Source of the DNA: a virus
IMG/VR virus record: IMGVR_UViG_3300028871_000015
Coordinates: 1-61,772 of that record
Direction: 5' to 3' (one strand)
Length of the DNA: 61,772 bases
Below, piece after piece: positions 1 to 9,112 of this stretch. Made by a program: the position numbers and the translations under genes. Numbering within the stretch: the stretch's first letter is position 1; each line of letters starts with the position of its first letter. The notes beneath the pieces are model-generated. The model did no database searches. It was not told where the DNA came from and saw nothing but the letters and a program-made list of their open reading frames with translations.

Positions 1-1
1 G

Positions 2-139
2 GAGCAGGCTCTCGACAAGGCAGTACGTCAGAGCGACCGCGAACAAGACAACTACGGCTTCTACCCCGGCACTTCTGTCATGGATAGTTCATGGGGCACT
101 AACCCGATGTCGCCCAGTAATCCATACGGACCCTGGTAG
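2..139 (+). CDS. 3' end of a structural gene cut by the window edge
   Basis: An open frame enters from the left edge and stops at TAG 137-139. The 45 visible codons are rich in Gly, Pro, Ser, Asn and Tyr and end in NPYGPW. The gene lies just upstream of the adaptor gene, where short-tailed phages usually carry portal, scaffold or capsid genes, so a head protein is likely. The visible tail carries no diagnostic motif and the exact product cannot be named. Confidence 0.6.
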   Translation, partial: EQALDKAVRQSDREQDNYGFYPGTSVMDSSWGTNPMSPSNPYGPW

Positions 140-153
140 GTAAGTTCTTTATT

Positions 154-573
154 ATGAGTAACTTATGTAGTAAAGGACATACTAGAGTGGCTGACACCCT
201 AGGTCGTATGCGCTGTAAAGAATGCCCTAGGGAATCCATGAGACTTAGGCGTTTTGAAAAACCAGCAGTCATGAATAGACTGAGAACTGAGTCAGTACTT
301 CGTAAACGCTATGGAATAGACTCCCTTGAGAAGAGGGATGCGATCCTTGCTTCTCAGGGAGGGTGCTGTGCCATCTGTGGAACCTCTGACTGCACGTGGG
401 GTCAAGGCTTTGAGAAGAAGTGGCATATAGACCATGACCACAGTAAGCCGGGAAGTTACCGCGCTGTGCTCTGCTCTCGATGCAACCTCATCATCGGTAA
501 GTTGGGAGACGATCCCGACCTCATCGAAAAGATGACGAATTATTTGAAAGGTCACTCCCATGTCAGCACCTAG
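154..573 (+). CDS. HNH endonuclease, recombination endonuclease VII type (139 aa)
   Basis: This is a probable free-standing DNA endonuclease of the T4 endonuclease VII (HNH/His-Me finger) fold. The sequence shows a CxxC pair (CAIC) followed by the active-site segment WHIDHDHS and a second pair in CSRCN, which is the zinc-binding HNH layout of that family. An N-terminal CxxC also occurs in RCKECP. The gene sits between two structural genes and overlaps the next start by 14 bp. That position and the small size suggest a mobile homing-type gene rather than the phage's own junction resolvase, although resolvase activity cannot be excluded. Confidence 0.85.
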   Translation: MSNLCSKGHTRVADTLGRMRCKECPRESMRLRRFEKPAVMNRLRTESVLRKRYGIDSLEKRDAILASQGGCCAICGTSDCTWGQGFEKKWHIDHDHSKPGSYRAVLCSRCNLIIGKLGDDPDLIEKMTNYLKGHSHVST

Positions 574-1480
574 CAGCAGCATCCGACTTCTCGACACTAT
601 CGAGTTCGCAAAGAAGCTCAACTTCATGCGCGACAGCGCGACGGGCAACTTCATCGAACCGGCCAAGACATCGGCCAACATGGTCAAGCAGACAATGCTT
701 GGTGCGCCCTTCATCTGGCGTTGGAACCGCGTGGTCACGGGCTTCATCGCCGTCGCCAACCAGCAGGACTACACCCTCTTCAACTACACCGCGAGTGCAG
801 CAGTAAAACTCGGATGGTTCACTGTGGATGATGCCGGTAACTCCCAAGTCTGTACGACAGCGGGTACGACCGGCTCTTCCTCTCCTACGTGGAATCACAC
901 AGCCACAGGCACTACGACTGATGGCTCTGTGACGTGGACCAACAAGGGCAATATCGGTGATCCACAGGTCGAAGGCGAATACACGATGGCATGGATCGAG
1001 AACGGTGCCGTCATGGACACCACCTCGAACGGGCCGATATGGAAGCAGCTTCAGACCAAGATCGATCTATCGGTAGAAGAGAAGATTGCCCGTCCCACGT
1101 ACGTGTCGGCGCAGTTCGATGACGGCAACGGTAACCTAACGTTCCGCCTTATGCCGACACCCGACAAGGCATACCCTGTGACGCTACAGATGCAGGCTAA
1201 GCCCTCGCTCTTCACGAAGACAAAGCAGACATGGGCACCGATCCCCGACGAGTACGCGCATATCTATAACTGGGGTTTCCTCAGCCTGATGTGGCTCTTC
1301 GCGGACGATCCTCGCTTCACTACAGCGAACGGTAAGTTCATCAGCAGTCTGCTGGCTACGAACACTGGCCTAAGCGAGACGCAGCGCAACATCTTCCTTC
1401 AGAACTGGTACTCTATCACTGGCCAGCCGCAGGCGGAGCAAATCAAGGTCACGCAGGCCGCGCAAGCAATGGGGTCATAA
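560..1480 (+). CDS. Head-tail adaptor / tail tubular protein A-like (306 aa)
   Basis: The protein probably joins the portal to the tail in a short-tailed virion. The C-terminal half contains IPDEYAHIYNWGFLSLMWLF followed by DDPRF, a pattern typical of podovirus adaptor proteins (gp4/gp11 class). The gene precedes a very large nozzle-like gene. Residues about 80-133 are an inserted Thr/Trp-rich module with PTWN and DGSVTWTN that recurs in the protein at 4218-7610. The start codon lies inside the end of the upstream endonuclease gene. Assignment rests on pattern and gene order; no structure-level proof is available. Confidence 0.6.
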   Translation: MSAPSSSIRLLDTIEFAKKLNFMRDSATGNFIEPAKTSANMVKQTMLGAPFIWRWNRVVTGFIAVANQQDYTLFNYTASAAVKLGWFTVDDAGNSQVCTTAGTTGSSSPTWNHTATGTTTDGSVTWTNKGNIGDPQVEGEYTMAWIENGAVMDTTSNGPIWKQLQTKIDLSVEEKIARPTYVSAQFDDGNGNLTFRLMPTPDKAYPVTLQMQAKPSLFTKTKQTWAPIPDEYAHIYNWGFLSLMWLFADDPRFTTANGKFISSLLATNTGLSETQRNIFLQNWYSITGQPQAEQIKVTQAAQAMGS

Positions 1481-1481
1481 C

Positions 1482-1826
1482 ATGCCACGAGTGCCGTTTC
1501 CCGTCACCAACTTTACTGATCTTGATGGGTCGCCACTCTCTGACGGTTACCTCATCATCCGCGTAACTGAAGACACACAAACCCCGGACGGCGGCCAGCT
1601 CTGTGCTGGAGCTGTCGTCCAAGTAGACCTCGACTCAGGCGGCAACGTAGAAGGCTCCCCAACATTCTGGGGAAACAACGCCATGCTACCCAACACGACG
1701 GCCTACCTTCTGAACTCGTACAACGCGGACGGTCAGAAAGTTCTAACCAATCTCTACATTGTCGTGCAAGGTACCGGCCCGGAAGCGGGCTTCGGTGAAG
1801 CCTTCGGCAGTGAGTTTGCATCCTAA
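1482..1826 (+). CDS. Small tail-associated protein, paralogue of the protein at 3236-3727 (114 aa)
   Basis: The function is not recognised. The core VQVDLDSGGNV, then W-x-N-N-x-x-LPNT and YNADGQKV, matches the N-terminal half of the protein at 3236-3727 (VTVDLDGSGNV, LPANTYY, YNADGQRV). The two genes flank the DUF2793 fibre gene and are clearly paralogous. A beta-rich fold that decorates or joins tail fibres is plausible but inferred. The start ATG comes one base after the stop of the adaptor gene. Confidence 0.6.
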   Translation: MPRVPFPVTNFTDLDGSPLSDGYLIIRVTEDTQTPDGGQLCAGAVVQVDLDSGGNVEGSPTFWGNNAMLPNTTAYLLNSYNADGQKVLTNLYIVVQGTGPEAGFGEAFGSEFAS

Positions 1827-1835
1827 GGAGTTTCA

Positions 1836-3227
1836 ATGGCAGTCGATCTTGGCCCTCGTCTGGGCTTGCTTATCAACGCGGACATCGGGGAAGCGTACTA
1901 CGACCAGTTCCGACCCTTCCTTCGTGCTATCGATGCCCTCCTTCTGGGAGCAGTCATCAACACGACCACCACAGCCCCGCCAAGCTCTCCGTCGAACGGG
2001 GATGCCTATTTACTCAAGGGAACCCCCTCGGGCGCGTGGACGGGCCAACACAACGCGATTGCGGTATGGTCTACAGAGATAACCCAGAGCGGAAATAACA
2101 CCAAGGTGCCGGGGTGGGAGTTTTTCCTTCCCAACGCCGGGTGGACCGTATGGGATACGGCGACGAGTACCCTACAGGTATTCTCGACCGGCACATGGGT
2201 CAACATCCTAGCCAACGTTGCATTGCTCAACGTTGATAATAACTGGACAGCCACCCAGACGTTTGAAGACGGATGGACTTCTGCTTCCGACGTTTCAATC
2301 TCCACGGCATCGGCGGCGACGAGCAGCGACAACCAGAACTCACCTGTGCTTGGACTGACGGGTGCATATTGGAATGGCACTGCATCAGCGCCAGACACTT
2401 GGTCTGTACAGGTTCAGCCGGGTACGGGAACCGACCCGACCAGCACTCTGTTCTTTAGTCACACAGGTTCAACTGGCACAGCTATCGTTCAGTACGCCAC
2501 TGATGTTTTTGCCCTTGACTTCAACGGCAATAATGGTGACTTCAACGGTAACGTAAGTTGTGGAAGCCTATTTGCTTCCAATCAGGCGTTCCTCTATAGC
2601 AGCAACACAGCGACGGGCAGCAACAACCAGAACGCTGCTCCTCTGATCTTCCAGAGCAATTACTGGAACGGCTCAGCGAGTGTGCCGGACGACTGGCAGT
2701 TCGCCGTAAATCTTGGGACGGGTGCGAATCCCACCTCAACTCTGATCCTTACGCATACGAATGCATCCGGCTCAGGATTTGAGTTTCAAGTGCCGAACAT
2801 TAGCGTTCAAGGAAACATCCAAGGCGCGTCCCTTGTGGTCCAAGGTGGGACACAATTTGATGCGGGGTTCTCCTCGCTAGGCACCTCAGTGCTAACCGCA
2901 GTGAGTGCAACCAGCACTAGCGGCAACATGGCGGCCCCTGAGTTCCGACACGCCAACCAGTATTGGGACGGCAGTGCATCGCAGTCCGACAACTGGAACT
3001 GGACATGCACCATCGGCACAGGCACGTCACCGACCACGCAGCTCACACTGCTTCACAATGGTTCCCCCGGCGATGCTGAGTTCCACGTACCAAACTTGAA
3101 CCTTGACTCTGCTGTCACAGCGACAACTGCCACCGCAGGTAGTGAGACGCTTCCCGCCAACCCGCTTGGGTTCTGGGAGACAACGATCAATGGCACCACG
3201 GTGAAGATTCCGTACTACGCAGTATAA
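1836..3227 (+). CDS. Tail fibre/appendage protein with DUF2793 domain and three repeats (463 aa)
   Basis: This is a likely tail appendage protein. Residues about 10-125 match the DUF2793 phage domain, with PSNGDAYLLKG, GAWTGQHNAIAVW and GWEFFLPNAGWTVW. Three repeats of about 65 residues follow, each with N-Q-N or G-N-M, a YWNG/YWDG-S-A-S core, a D-x-W, a GTG-x-x-PT and a L-x-L-x-H element. The last about 35 residues form a shared C-terminal tag ending NGTTVKIPYYAV, also seen in the proteins at 3236-3727 and 9113-9925. RBS AAGGAG precedes the ATG. Confidence 0.75.
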   Translation: MAVDLGPRLGLLINADIGEAYYDQFRPFLRAIDALLLGAVINTTTTAPPSSPSNGDAYLLKGTPSGAWTGQHNAIAVWSTEITQSGNNTKVPGWEFFLPNAGWTVWDTATSTLQVFSTGTWVNILANVALLNVDNNWTATQTFEDGWTSASDVSISTASAATSSDNQNSPVLGLTGAYWNGTASAPDTWSVQVQPGTGTDPTSTLFFSHTGSTGTAIVQYATDVFALDFNGNNGDFNGNVSCGSLFASNQAFLYSSNTATGSNNQNAAPLIFQSNYWNGSASVPDDWQFAVNLGTGANPTSTLILTHTNASGSGFEFQVPNISVQGNIQGASLVVQGGTQFDAGFSSLGTSVLTAVSATSTSGNMAAPEFRHANQYWDGSASQSDNWNWTCTIGTGTSPTTQLTLLHNGSPGDAEFHVPNLNLDSAVTATTATAGSETLPANPLGFWETTINGTTVKIPYYAV

Positions 3228-3235
3228 GGAGCGAC

Positions 3236-3727
3236 ATGGCATCACTCAACGAAATCACAGGCGGAGCTTTTCAGGATGCCTTGGGCAACGCTCTCGCGGG
3301 CGGCTCACTCATCTTTGAGTTGAGCCAAGACGCACAGGTCAACGACACCACACAAGTCGTGTCCGGTTACAGGGTGACGGTGGACCTCGACGGCAGCGGC
3401 AACGTTGTCGCGGGGTCTGAGGTATGGCCGAACGACGTGCTCCTTCCCGCCAACACGTACTATAACGTGACGGCCTACAACGCGGACGGCCAGCGCGTGT
3501 GGGGACCGAACCCACAGCAAGTCATAAGCACGCCGTCCCCATTCAACATCGGGACTTGGGTGCCGCAGCAGATAGCAGTGCTACCACCAGCGCAGCTCGT
3601 CATTGCAGGGACCACACTCGCTACCACAGCAACAGGTGGAGCTGAGACGCTGCCCGCTAACCCAGTGGCGTTCTTGCCAGTGCTCATCAACGGCACGTCG
3701 TACAAGATAGCTCTCTATGCCGTCTAA
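3236..3727 (+). CDS. Tail-associated protein with shared C-terminal tag (163 aa)
   Basis: The N-terminal about 95 residues are paralogous to the protein at 1482-1826 (DLDGSGNV, YNADGQRV). The C-terminus, from about residue 125, carries the tag ETLPANPVAFLPVLINGTSY and then KIALYAV, which is shared with two fibre proteins. The protein therefore looks like a fusion of a small tail domain with the fibre tag. RBS AAGGAG lies upstream of the ATG at 3236. The biochemical role is unknown. Confidence 0.6.
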   Translation: MASLNEITGGAFQDALGNALAGGSLIFELSQDAQVNDTTQVVSGYRVTVDLDGSGNVVAGSEVWPNDVLLPANTYYNVTAYNADGQRVWGPNPQQVISTPSPFNIGTWVPQQIAVLPPAQLVIAGTTLATTATGGAETLPANPVAFLPVLINGTSYKIALYAV

Positions 3728-3735
3728 AGGAAACC

Positions 3736-4215
3736 ATGAAGGTCTGCTCGAAATGCAAAAAGCCAAAGGAACTGGACAAGTTCTACGACAGGCCGGGGAG
3801 CAGTGATGGTAAACGTTCGGCGTGTATAGAATGTGAATCAAACGCGCATAAAGGCTACAACCCAGACGTACATGGCCCTGCCCAGCGTAGATGGAGAAAG
3901 GCTCACCCTGAGCGATGGATGTGGCAGTACGTAAAAGGCCGCGCTAAGTCCAAGGGTATACCGTTCACTCTCGACAGGGAAGATATTGTCATCCCAGAGT
4001 TTTGTCCTATTCTTGGAATCCCGCTGATAGGCGGTGTTGGAGTCAGTTCTCCTAATTCTCCAAGCTTGGATAAGATACGACCAGAGCTAGGCTATGTAAA
4101 GGGCAATGTTCAGGTCGTATCAATGCGGGCTAATGCCATGAAGAATGACGCCTCTATGGAAGAGCTAGTTCTTATGGGTAAGTGGGCACAATCCCAAATA
4201 GAAGACAAGGAGTAA
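3736..4215 (+). CDS. Probable homing-type endonuclease with zinc ribbon (159 aa)
   Basis: An N-terminal zinc ribbon (CSKCKKPK, then CIEC) is followed by a His-Me/HNH-like C-terminal region containing SLDKIRPELGYVKGNVQVVS and N-A-M-K. This pattern is typical of phage-borne stand-alone endonucleases. Trp/Arg-rich segment RRWRKAHPERW suggests DNA contact. The gene is wedged between two structural genes, with RBS AAAGGA before its ATG, and ends just before the RBS and start of the nozzle-like gene. Mobile insertion is inferred. Confidence 0.7.
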   Translation: MKVCSKCKKPKELDKFYDRPGSSDGKRSACIECESNAHKGYNPDVHGPAQRRWRKAHPERWMWQYVKGRAKSKGIPFTLDREDIVIPEFCPILGIPLIGGVGVSSPNSPSLDKIRPELGYVKGNVQVVSMRANAMKNDASMEELVLMGKWAQSQIEDKE

Positions 4216-4217
4216 CA

Positions 4218-7200
4218 ATGCCCAACCTACTCGGATTGGCAGGAGCGCAACCACAGAAGCAGGTAAGATTCGCGCCTATATATACTGGAAGATGGAGCAG
4301 CGGTATCTGGACGAACCGAAGTCCTCTGCGTGATGCAGCGACCACTCGTATCGTAGAGAAGTTCTACGGTGCCAATGGTGACGCTCTGATAGCGGGTGTC
4401 AACGTAGAGGTAACTAACAAGCTTACCCTAGCCCGTCGCTATGGCAACTCTGTCTACGATAACAACGGATGGAATGACGTAGACAGTTTTTATAACTTCC
4501 GTCTCTTCAGCCAGACCGATGAGCAGATCAAGATTATGGTCGATCAGACCTCGGCTCTCTACTCTTTGTATCAAGGGGTAAAGACCCTTGTATGGACGAA
4601 GACCAGCTCTAACGCGGGACAGTCGTACATGCAGAGCGTAGGGAATACGCTCTACTTCGGCAACGGTATCGATCAGAAGAAATGGCTTCAGACTCTCGTA
4701 GTGTGGGCAGCCGACACGAACTGGACCGGCAACGGCACCCCGCTCGACACTACCTTCCTCATCGACCCTAATGGCAACATTCAGCAGCTCACGACCGCAG
4801 GCATCTCCGGGGGCACCGCGCCCACATGGAACCCGCAGGTACCGGCTGAGGGAAACAACTTTCAGGGAGGTCTCACAACCGATGGTACTACTGTCTGGAC
4901 TAATCGTGGCAACCCTCTTGAGAATTGGGGAATTGTTGCTCCTACGGGCACGCTTACACCCGTGGTTGGATCGTCACGAGTAGCGTGGACAGCCAACACC
5001 TCGTACTCTCTTGCTGGCGTAATCATCGACACCAACGGTAATCTTCAGCAGGTATCCACAGTCGGTATGTCTGGTACGGCAACTCCGACATGGGCAACCA
5101 GTGTTGGGAGCACGACCACGGATGGTACCGCAGTCTGGACTATGATTCAGACCGCAGCCTCCCTAGTATGGGAAGCTCACACCGCGTACGCTGACGGGCA
5201 CTTTGTCATCGGTAACGCAGCGGGCACGAACAGCCTGTTTCAACTTTCGACTGGGCAGACCGTAAACATCAACAGTGGTAATGTCTCGCAGTACTTGTAC
5301 AACGCGGGGTCTATCTCCGGTACGATTCAGCTCTACAACCCCGTGACCACTGGCAGCGCCATCGCCAGCTCAACCTCGTTGGAAAGCTTGTCGATGACCG
5401 GCATCCCGACAGGTTCGGGAGCGCAGGAGCAGTGGAACAACTTGAACGGCGCGGGCGAGACGACAGGGACTCAGGTTCCTTTCCCATCGATCCAGCATGA
5501 CTTCCAGTCCATCATCCTTGGCACCTTCAACGTTCCTGTTGCAGGACAGTACGCTTTCCAGATCACATCACACGATGGCATTCTCTGGGGCATCGGCGGC
5601 GGCGCTGCGCTTATATCAGGCACGAATGTCAACCCGATCATCCCTAACCAGACAGTGACCTTGAACATGGGCTATCCTGTGTTCGGCGGTAATAACAACC
5701 GCTTCGAGGCGGGTGGGTTCTCCACGAATAACTTTGTGGTCAACTTCCCTAGCGCGGGCACCTATGGCTTTGAGATCGATTACGCATACTGGTTCCACTC
5801 AGGTATGCAGCTTCAGGTCACGTGCAACGGCAACCCTATACCCTTCGGCACCCCGACGAGCGGCACGAACGAACCCGCATGGCCAGCATTCAGCACGGCG
5901 TTCGCGCCCGCGTATGCTACCGTGGTTGAATCCTCGGGTCAGTTCACATGGAGCAACATCGGGCCAGTCACAGACTTCGTTTGGACAGCGAAGACGAACT
6001 ATACGCTTCCAGACACAACCATCATCGATCCGGCCAGCAACACAGAAGCTCCTTTCCGTGCGGGCATCACCGGGACGACAGCACCGACATTCAATGCGGC
6101 ACTCAACGGCTTGACGCTTGATAATCCTCCTCTCATCTGGATCAATCAAGGGCCGTCTTCGTCACCGCCTCCGGGGTCGCTAAGCACCTTCAATGGCGGC
6201 TGGCAGTACGCTATCGCACTTGTCAACACGCTGGACAACACGGTATCAAATGCTGGACCGCTGTCAGCGGCCACGGGCAACCACATCGGTTTCGCGGGTG
6301 TGACGTTCGCTCCGGGTGCAGGACTCGACCCATCTATGATTGATCCGCAGGCCGACTTCGTAGCGATCTTCCGAACGACGGATGGACAGAGTACACCCTT
6401 CCTTATCCCCGGACCCGGAGACGAGACGTACACGGTACCGCTTTCGACCTACCTCACATCGGGGTACGTTGACACGACACCGGACACCGGCTTGAACAAC
6501 CTTATCTCCGCACCTCTTGAGGGAGAGAACACGCCGCCAGCATCGGGCGCTATCAACTTGGCGTATCACCTGAATCGCATCTGGTACAGCATAGGCAACA
6601 TCGTGTACTGGACAGCAGGACCGGATACACCGGTCGGCAACGGAGTCAACGGCACACCGCCTTTGAACTTCGACACCTTCCCGTCACTCGTCAAGCGACT
6701 CGTTCCTACCACAAGCGGTCTGATGGTCTTCACGGTCTCGGACGTTTACCTGATCCAAGGAAGCGGCACCTCAACTTCCCCGATCACGAGTGGCATACCG
6801 ATCATGCAGGGCGTCGGTCTCTTGAGCTACAACGCTCTCGATATCAACGGTTCCATCATTGGCTTCTTCACGACCGACAGTCAGTTCTGTATCATCGACC
6901 CGGCTGCTGGTATCACGTACGCTGCATTCCCAATTGGCGATCAGATTCGATTGGACACCGGACAACCGGGCGTCTCGTGGAATCCGGCAAACGTCTACGT
7001 GGCATGGCAGGTCACAGGTGAGGACCAAGCATGGTACATTGGAGATGGTCAGTTTGGATGGTACCGCCTTATGCCGACACCGGCACCTGAGACGGGCTAT
7101 ACGTGGTGTCCTTTCGCTAACATCGTGGGAGGCGTCAAAGCCATACAGAGCATCGAGGTGTCACCCGGCATCCACAATCTGCTCCTTGGACCAACCGGTT

Positions 7201-7610
7201 CCGGCCCGATACTACACCGCGACCTGAACGCATACACCGACAACGGCGTAGCGTTTCCGGCCAGTGCAGTCCTCGGCTCCGCAGTCTTGGCGCAGCCCGG
7301 ACAAATTGCAGAGGTTAGTTTCATATCGACGGAAGCAGTGCGAATCGGAACACCGCTCGTACTGGGAGTAATTCTCGATGAGGCAGTCCCGTACTATACA
7401 GGGTCTTTCGAAATCTTGAAGCACTCCGTAAATGATCCTCCGACGTTGGCACCGAGTAAGTCACTCAACGCGCAGAGGTTCTACCTGACGGATGAACAAG
7501 AACCAGCGGTATGTCGCCACATGCAGGTCAATGTGGACTTCGGCGTCCAGTCGGCTGCTAATGAGTTACTCGCTCTGACGATCTATGGAGGGTTCCTACA
7601 GGAGGCCTAA
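4218..7610 (+). CDS. Large tail nozzle/tubular B-like protein with PA14-like insert (1130 aa)
   Basis: This is the largest virion gene and is probably the tail nozzle. The ATG at 4218 is chosen over an in-frame ATG at 4182 because it follows AAGGAG at ideal spacing and the stop of the upstream gene. The N-terminus (TGRWSSGIWTNRSPLRDAAT) and the C-terminal half with WQYAIALVNTLDNTVSNAGP and repeated short beta-propeller-like strands resemble podovirus nozzle proteins. Residues about 162-231, 254-311 and 588-644 are copies of the PTW/DGTxVW module also found in the adaptor. Residues about 420-540 resemble a PA14 carbohydrate-binding domain (VAGQYAFQITSHDGILWGIG). Confidence 0.6.
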   Translation: MPNLLGLAGAQPQKQVRFAPIYTGRWSSGIWTNRSPLRDAATTRIVEKFYGANGDALIAGVNVEVTNKLTLARRYGNSVYDNNGWNDVDSFYNFRLFSQTDEQIKIMVDQTSALYSLYQGVKTLVWTKTSSNAGQSYMQSVGNTLYFGNGIDQKKWLQTLVVWAADTNWTGNGTPLDTTFLIDPNGNIQQLTTAGISGGTAPTWNPQVPAEGNNFQGGLTTDGTTVWTNRGNPLENWGIVAPTGTLTPVVGSSRVAWTANTSYSLAGVIIDTNGNLQQVSTVGMSGTATPTWATSVGSTTTDGTAVWTMIQTAASLVWEAHTAYADGHFVIGNAAGTNSLFQLSTGQTVNINSGNVSQYLYNAGSISGTIQLYNPVTTGSAIASSTSLESLSMTGIPTGSGAQEQWNNLNGAGETTGTQVPFPSIQHDFQSIILGTFNVPVAGQYAFQITSHDGILWGIGGGAALISGTNVNPIIPNQTVTLNMGYPVFGGNNNRFEAGGFSTNNFVVNFPSAGTYGFEIDYAYWFHSGMQLQVTCNGNPIPFGTPTSGTNEPAWPAFSTAFAPAYATVVESSGQFTWSNIGPVTDFVWTAKTNYTLPDTTIIDPASNTEAPFRAGITGTTAPTFNAALNGLTLDNPPLIWINQGPSSSPPPGSLSTFNGGWQYAIALVNTLDNTVSNAGPLSAATGNHIGFAGVTFAPGAGLDPSMIDPQADFVAIFRTTDGQSTPFLIPGPGDETYTVPLSTYLTSGYVDTTPDTGLNNLISAPLEGENTPPASGAINLAYHLNRIWYSIGNIVYWTAGPDTPVGNGVNGTPPLNFDTFPSLVKRLVPTTSGLMVFTVSDVYLIQGSGTSTSPITSGIPIMQGVGLLSYNALDINGSIIGFFTTDSQFCIIDPAAGITYAAFPIGDQIRLDTGQPGVSWNPANVYVAWQVTGEDQAWYIGDGQFGWYRLMPTPAPETGYTWCPFANIVGGVKAIQSIEVSPGIHNLLLGPTGSGPILHRDLNAYTDNGVAFPASAVLGSAVLAQPGQIAEVSFISTEAVRIGTPLVLGVILDEAVPYYTGSFEILKHSVNDPPTLAPSKSLNAQRFYLTDEQEPAVCRHMQVNVDFGVQSAANELLALTIYGGFLQEA

Positions 7611-8311
7611 TGCCAACGATAGCAGAAGCAACTAATCGTAACTTGTCCGGTTACACACCGGCTCAGAGACCTGCTAGTCCAGAAGCATCCTTACCTCCCA
7701 CAACGGGACTCGAACCCGTAATGAGCACGATGATGCGTTGTCCGTTGCCTCCTATCTTTCAGGCGGCACCGGACAGCCTTCGTCAGTTCTATCAGGGCGG
7801 TAAGGTTCCTCAGAATCGATTCCTTTCACCAGTCGTGAATGGTATATCGGGCGGCAGTAGCGGCGGTAACGCAGTAGTCACAACGGTCGCACAGACGAGC
7901 GGGGGAAGCAATCCTCCTCCAGCTCAGACCGTGGCGAAGAACGTTGCGATCACAACCACAGTGCTAGGACCGGGGGCGCAGTTTCAAGGCACACTCGCGG
8001 TCTCGCGCAGCTACCAACTTCTTAGCGTGTCATCGAGTGTACCGGCGCGTGTGGAACTGTATGGAACGAACTTCCAGCAGATTGCAGACTTGTCTCGCGC
8101 ACTTGATACGGCACCTCCTGCGGGCAGCACACAGGGCATCGTGACCGATGTAGCTCTCGACACAGCTCCACTAAGTTGGAGCTTCCAGAATCGCATAGGG
8201 GCTAACGGCGACAGCCCGCAAGCACCCAACGCTTACATCACCATCACCAACCTGAGCAACGCGGCAGTCCCAGTAACGGTGAACGTGACATACGTTCCAA
8301 TCGAGGCATAA
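7610..8311 (+). CDS. Tail structural protein, unknown (233 aa)
   Basis: No family is recognised. The protein has a Pro-rich start, a segment RCPLPPIFQAAPDSLRQFYQ and a Ser/Thr/Gly-rich beta-type C-terminus with an Arg-Val-Glu-Leu-Tyr strand. Start and stop overlap both neighbours (TAATG), so it is translated with the nozzle-like gene. It is most likely a minor tail or fibre-attachment protein. A 17-bp stretch inside it mimics a tRNA T-arm on the minus strand and is discussed among rejected items. Confidence 0.55.
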   Translation: MPTIAEATNRNLSGYTPAQRPASPEASLPPTTGLEPVMSTMMRCPLPPIFQAAPDSLRQFYQGGKVPQNRFLSPVVNGISGGSSGGNAVVTTVAQTSGGSNPPPAQTVAKNVAITTTVLGPGAQFQGTLAVSRSYQLLSVSSSVPARVELYGTNFQQIADLSRALDTAPPAGSTQGIVTDVALDTAPLSWSFQNRIGANGDSPQAPNAYITITNLSNAAVPVTVNVTYVPIEA

Positions 8312-9099
8312 TGAATCGTGAAATAGTAGGCGGCGGGGGCGCAGCGATCTATCCCCTACAGGGCGACGTAGCTTCCACAGCAGGCAGCTCTACAGTCACG
8401 GTCCAAGGCATCCAAGGTGTACCGGTGGATGTCAGCTTCCCCACGGGCGGAGAGGTATTGACCTACGACGCTACTGAAGGGACGTTATCACTGGCAGCGC
8501 CAGCGGCGGGCGGCCCCACGTTAGAAACCAATGGCACACTCAACTCCACACAAACTCTTCTGAACCTTCAGGAGGGAACAAACATCACCCTGACGGAATC
8601 AGGCGGCACGGTGACGATCAATGCTCCGACGCCTACAGGCGCGAGTACGATTATCACTAACTTCCAACCCGGTAGCGTTTTTACCGGAACCGGAGCGGTA
8701 CAAAACATTATCGGCTTTACCATCGCGGCTAACACAGTACCGGTAGGCAAAGGATTGGAGTTTGCATTCACAGCCGATGGAAGTACTGGCGCATTCGGTA
8801 CGAACCTTTGGAACCTTGTTATCAACGGAAGTATCAATCTCGGATGGAACGGTATAACTGGTACATCAGGGTATGCCTCTGGCGGATTCCGTATTGTCAA
8901 CAATAACGGCTCGACAAGCGTGAACTCTCTAGTGTCACTTCCCTTGTTCCAGAACACGGTCTCTGGTGGTATTGTAATTCCCGGTCCAGCCCAGACGAGC
9001 ACCATCGCAACCACATCCGCGATCACTGTGACACTCACTTGGAATGGTCCCAACACGATAACTACGCAGATCATACAGGCGTATCTTAGATTCATATAG
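8311..9099 (+). CDS. Tail fibre-like structural protein (262 aa)
   Basis: No named family is seen. The N-terminal third contains VASTAGSSTVTVQGIQGVPV and N-L-Q-E-G-T-N-I-T-L-T, a pattern common in phage fibre shafts. The C-terminal about 130 residues look like a compact beta-sandwich ending IIQAYLRFI. The start overlaps the upstream stop. A receptor-contacting or shaft role is inferred from composition and position between other fibre genes. Confidence 0.55.
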   Translation: MNREIVGGGGAAIYPLQGDVASTAGSSTVTVQGIQGVPVDVSFPTGGEVLTYDATEGTLSLAAPAAGGPTLETNGTLNSTQTLLNLQEGTNITLTESGGTVTINAPTPTGASTIITNFQPGSVFTGTGAVQNIIGFTIAANTVPVGKGLEFAFTADGSTGAFGTNLWNLVINGSINLGWNGITGTSGYASGGFRIVNNNGSTSVNSLVSLPLFQNTVSGGIVIPGPAQTSTIATTSAITVTLTWNGPNTITTQIIQAYLRFI

Positions 9100-9112
9100 A
9101 AAGGATTTCAAA

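Noticed and set aside
7703-7719. Perfect tRNA T-arm (ACGGG/CCCGT with loop TTCGAGT) on the minus strand, possible tRNA or attP core
   Set aside because: No acceptor, D or anticodon arms can be formed around it and it lies inside a well-coupled structural gene. A match to a host tRNA 3' end would be needed before calling an attachment site.
8568-9095. 175-codon minus-strand open frame
   Set aside because: It is antisense to the structural gene at 8311-9099, has no SD, and reads as the complement of a Thr/Gly/Asn-rich protein.
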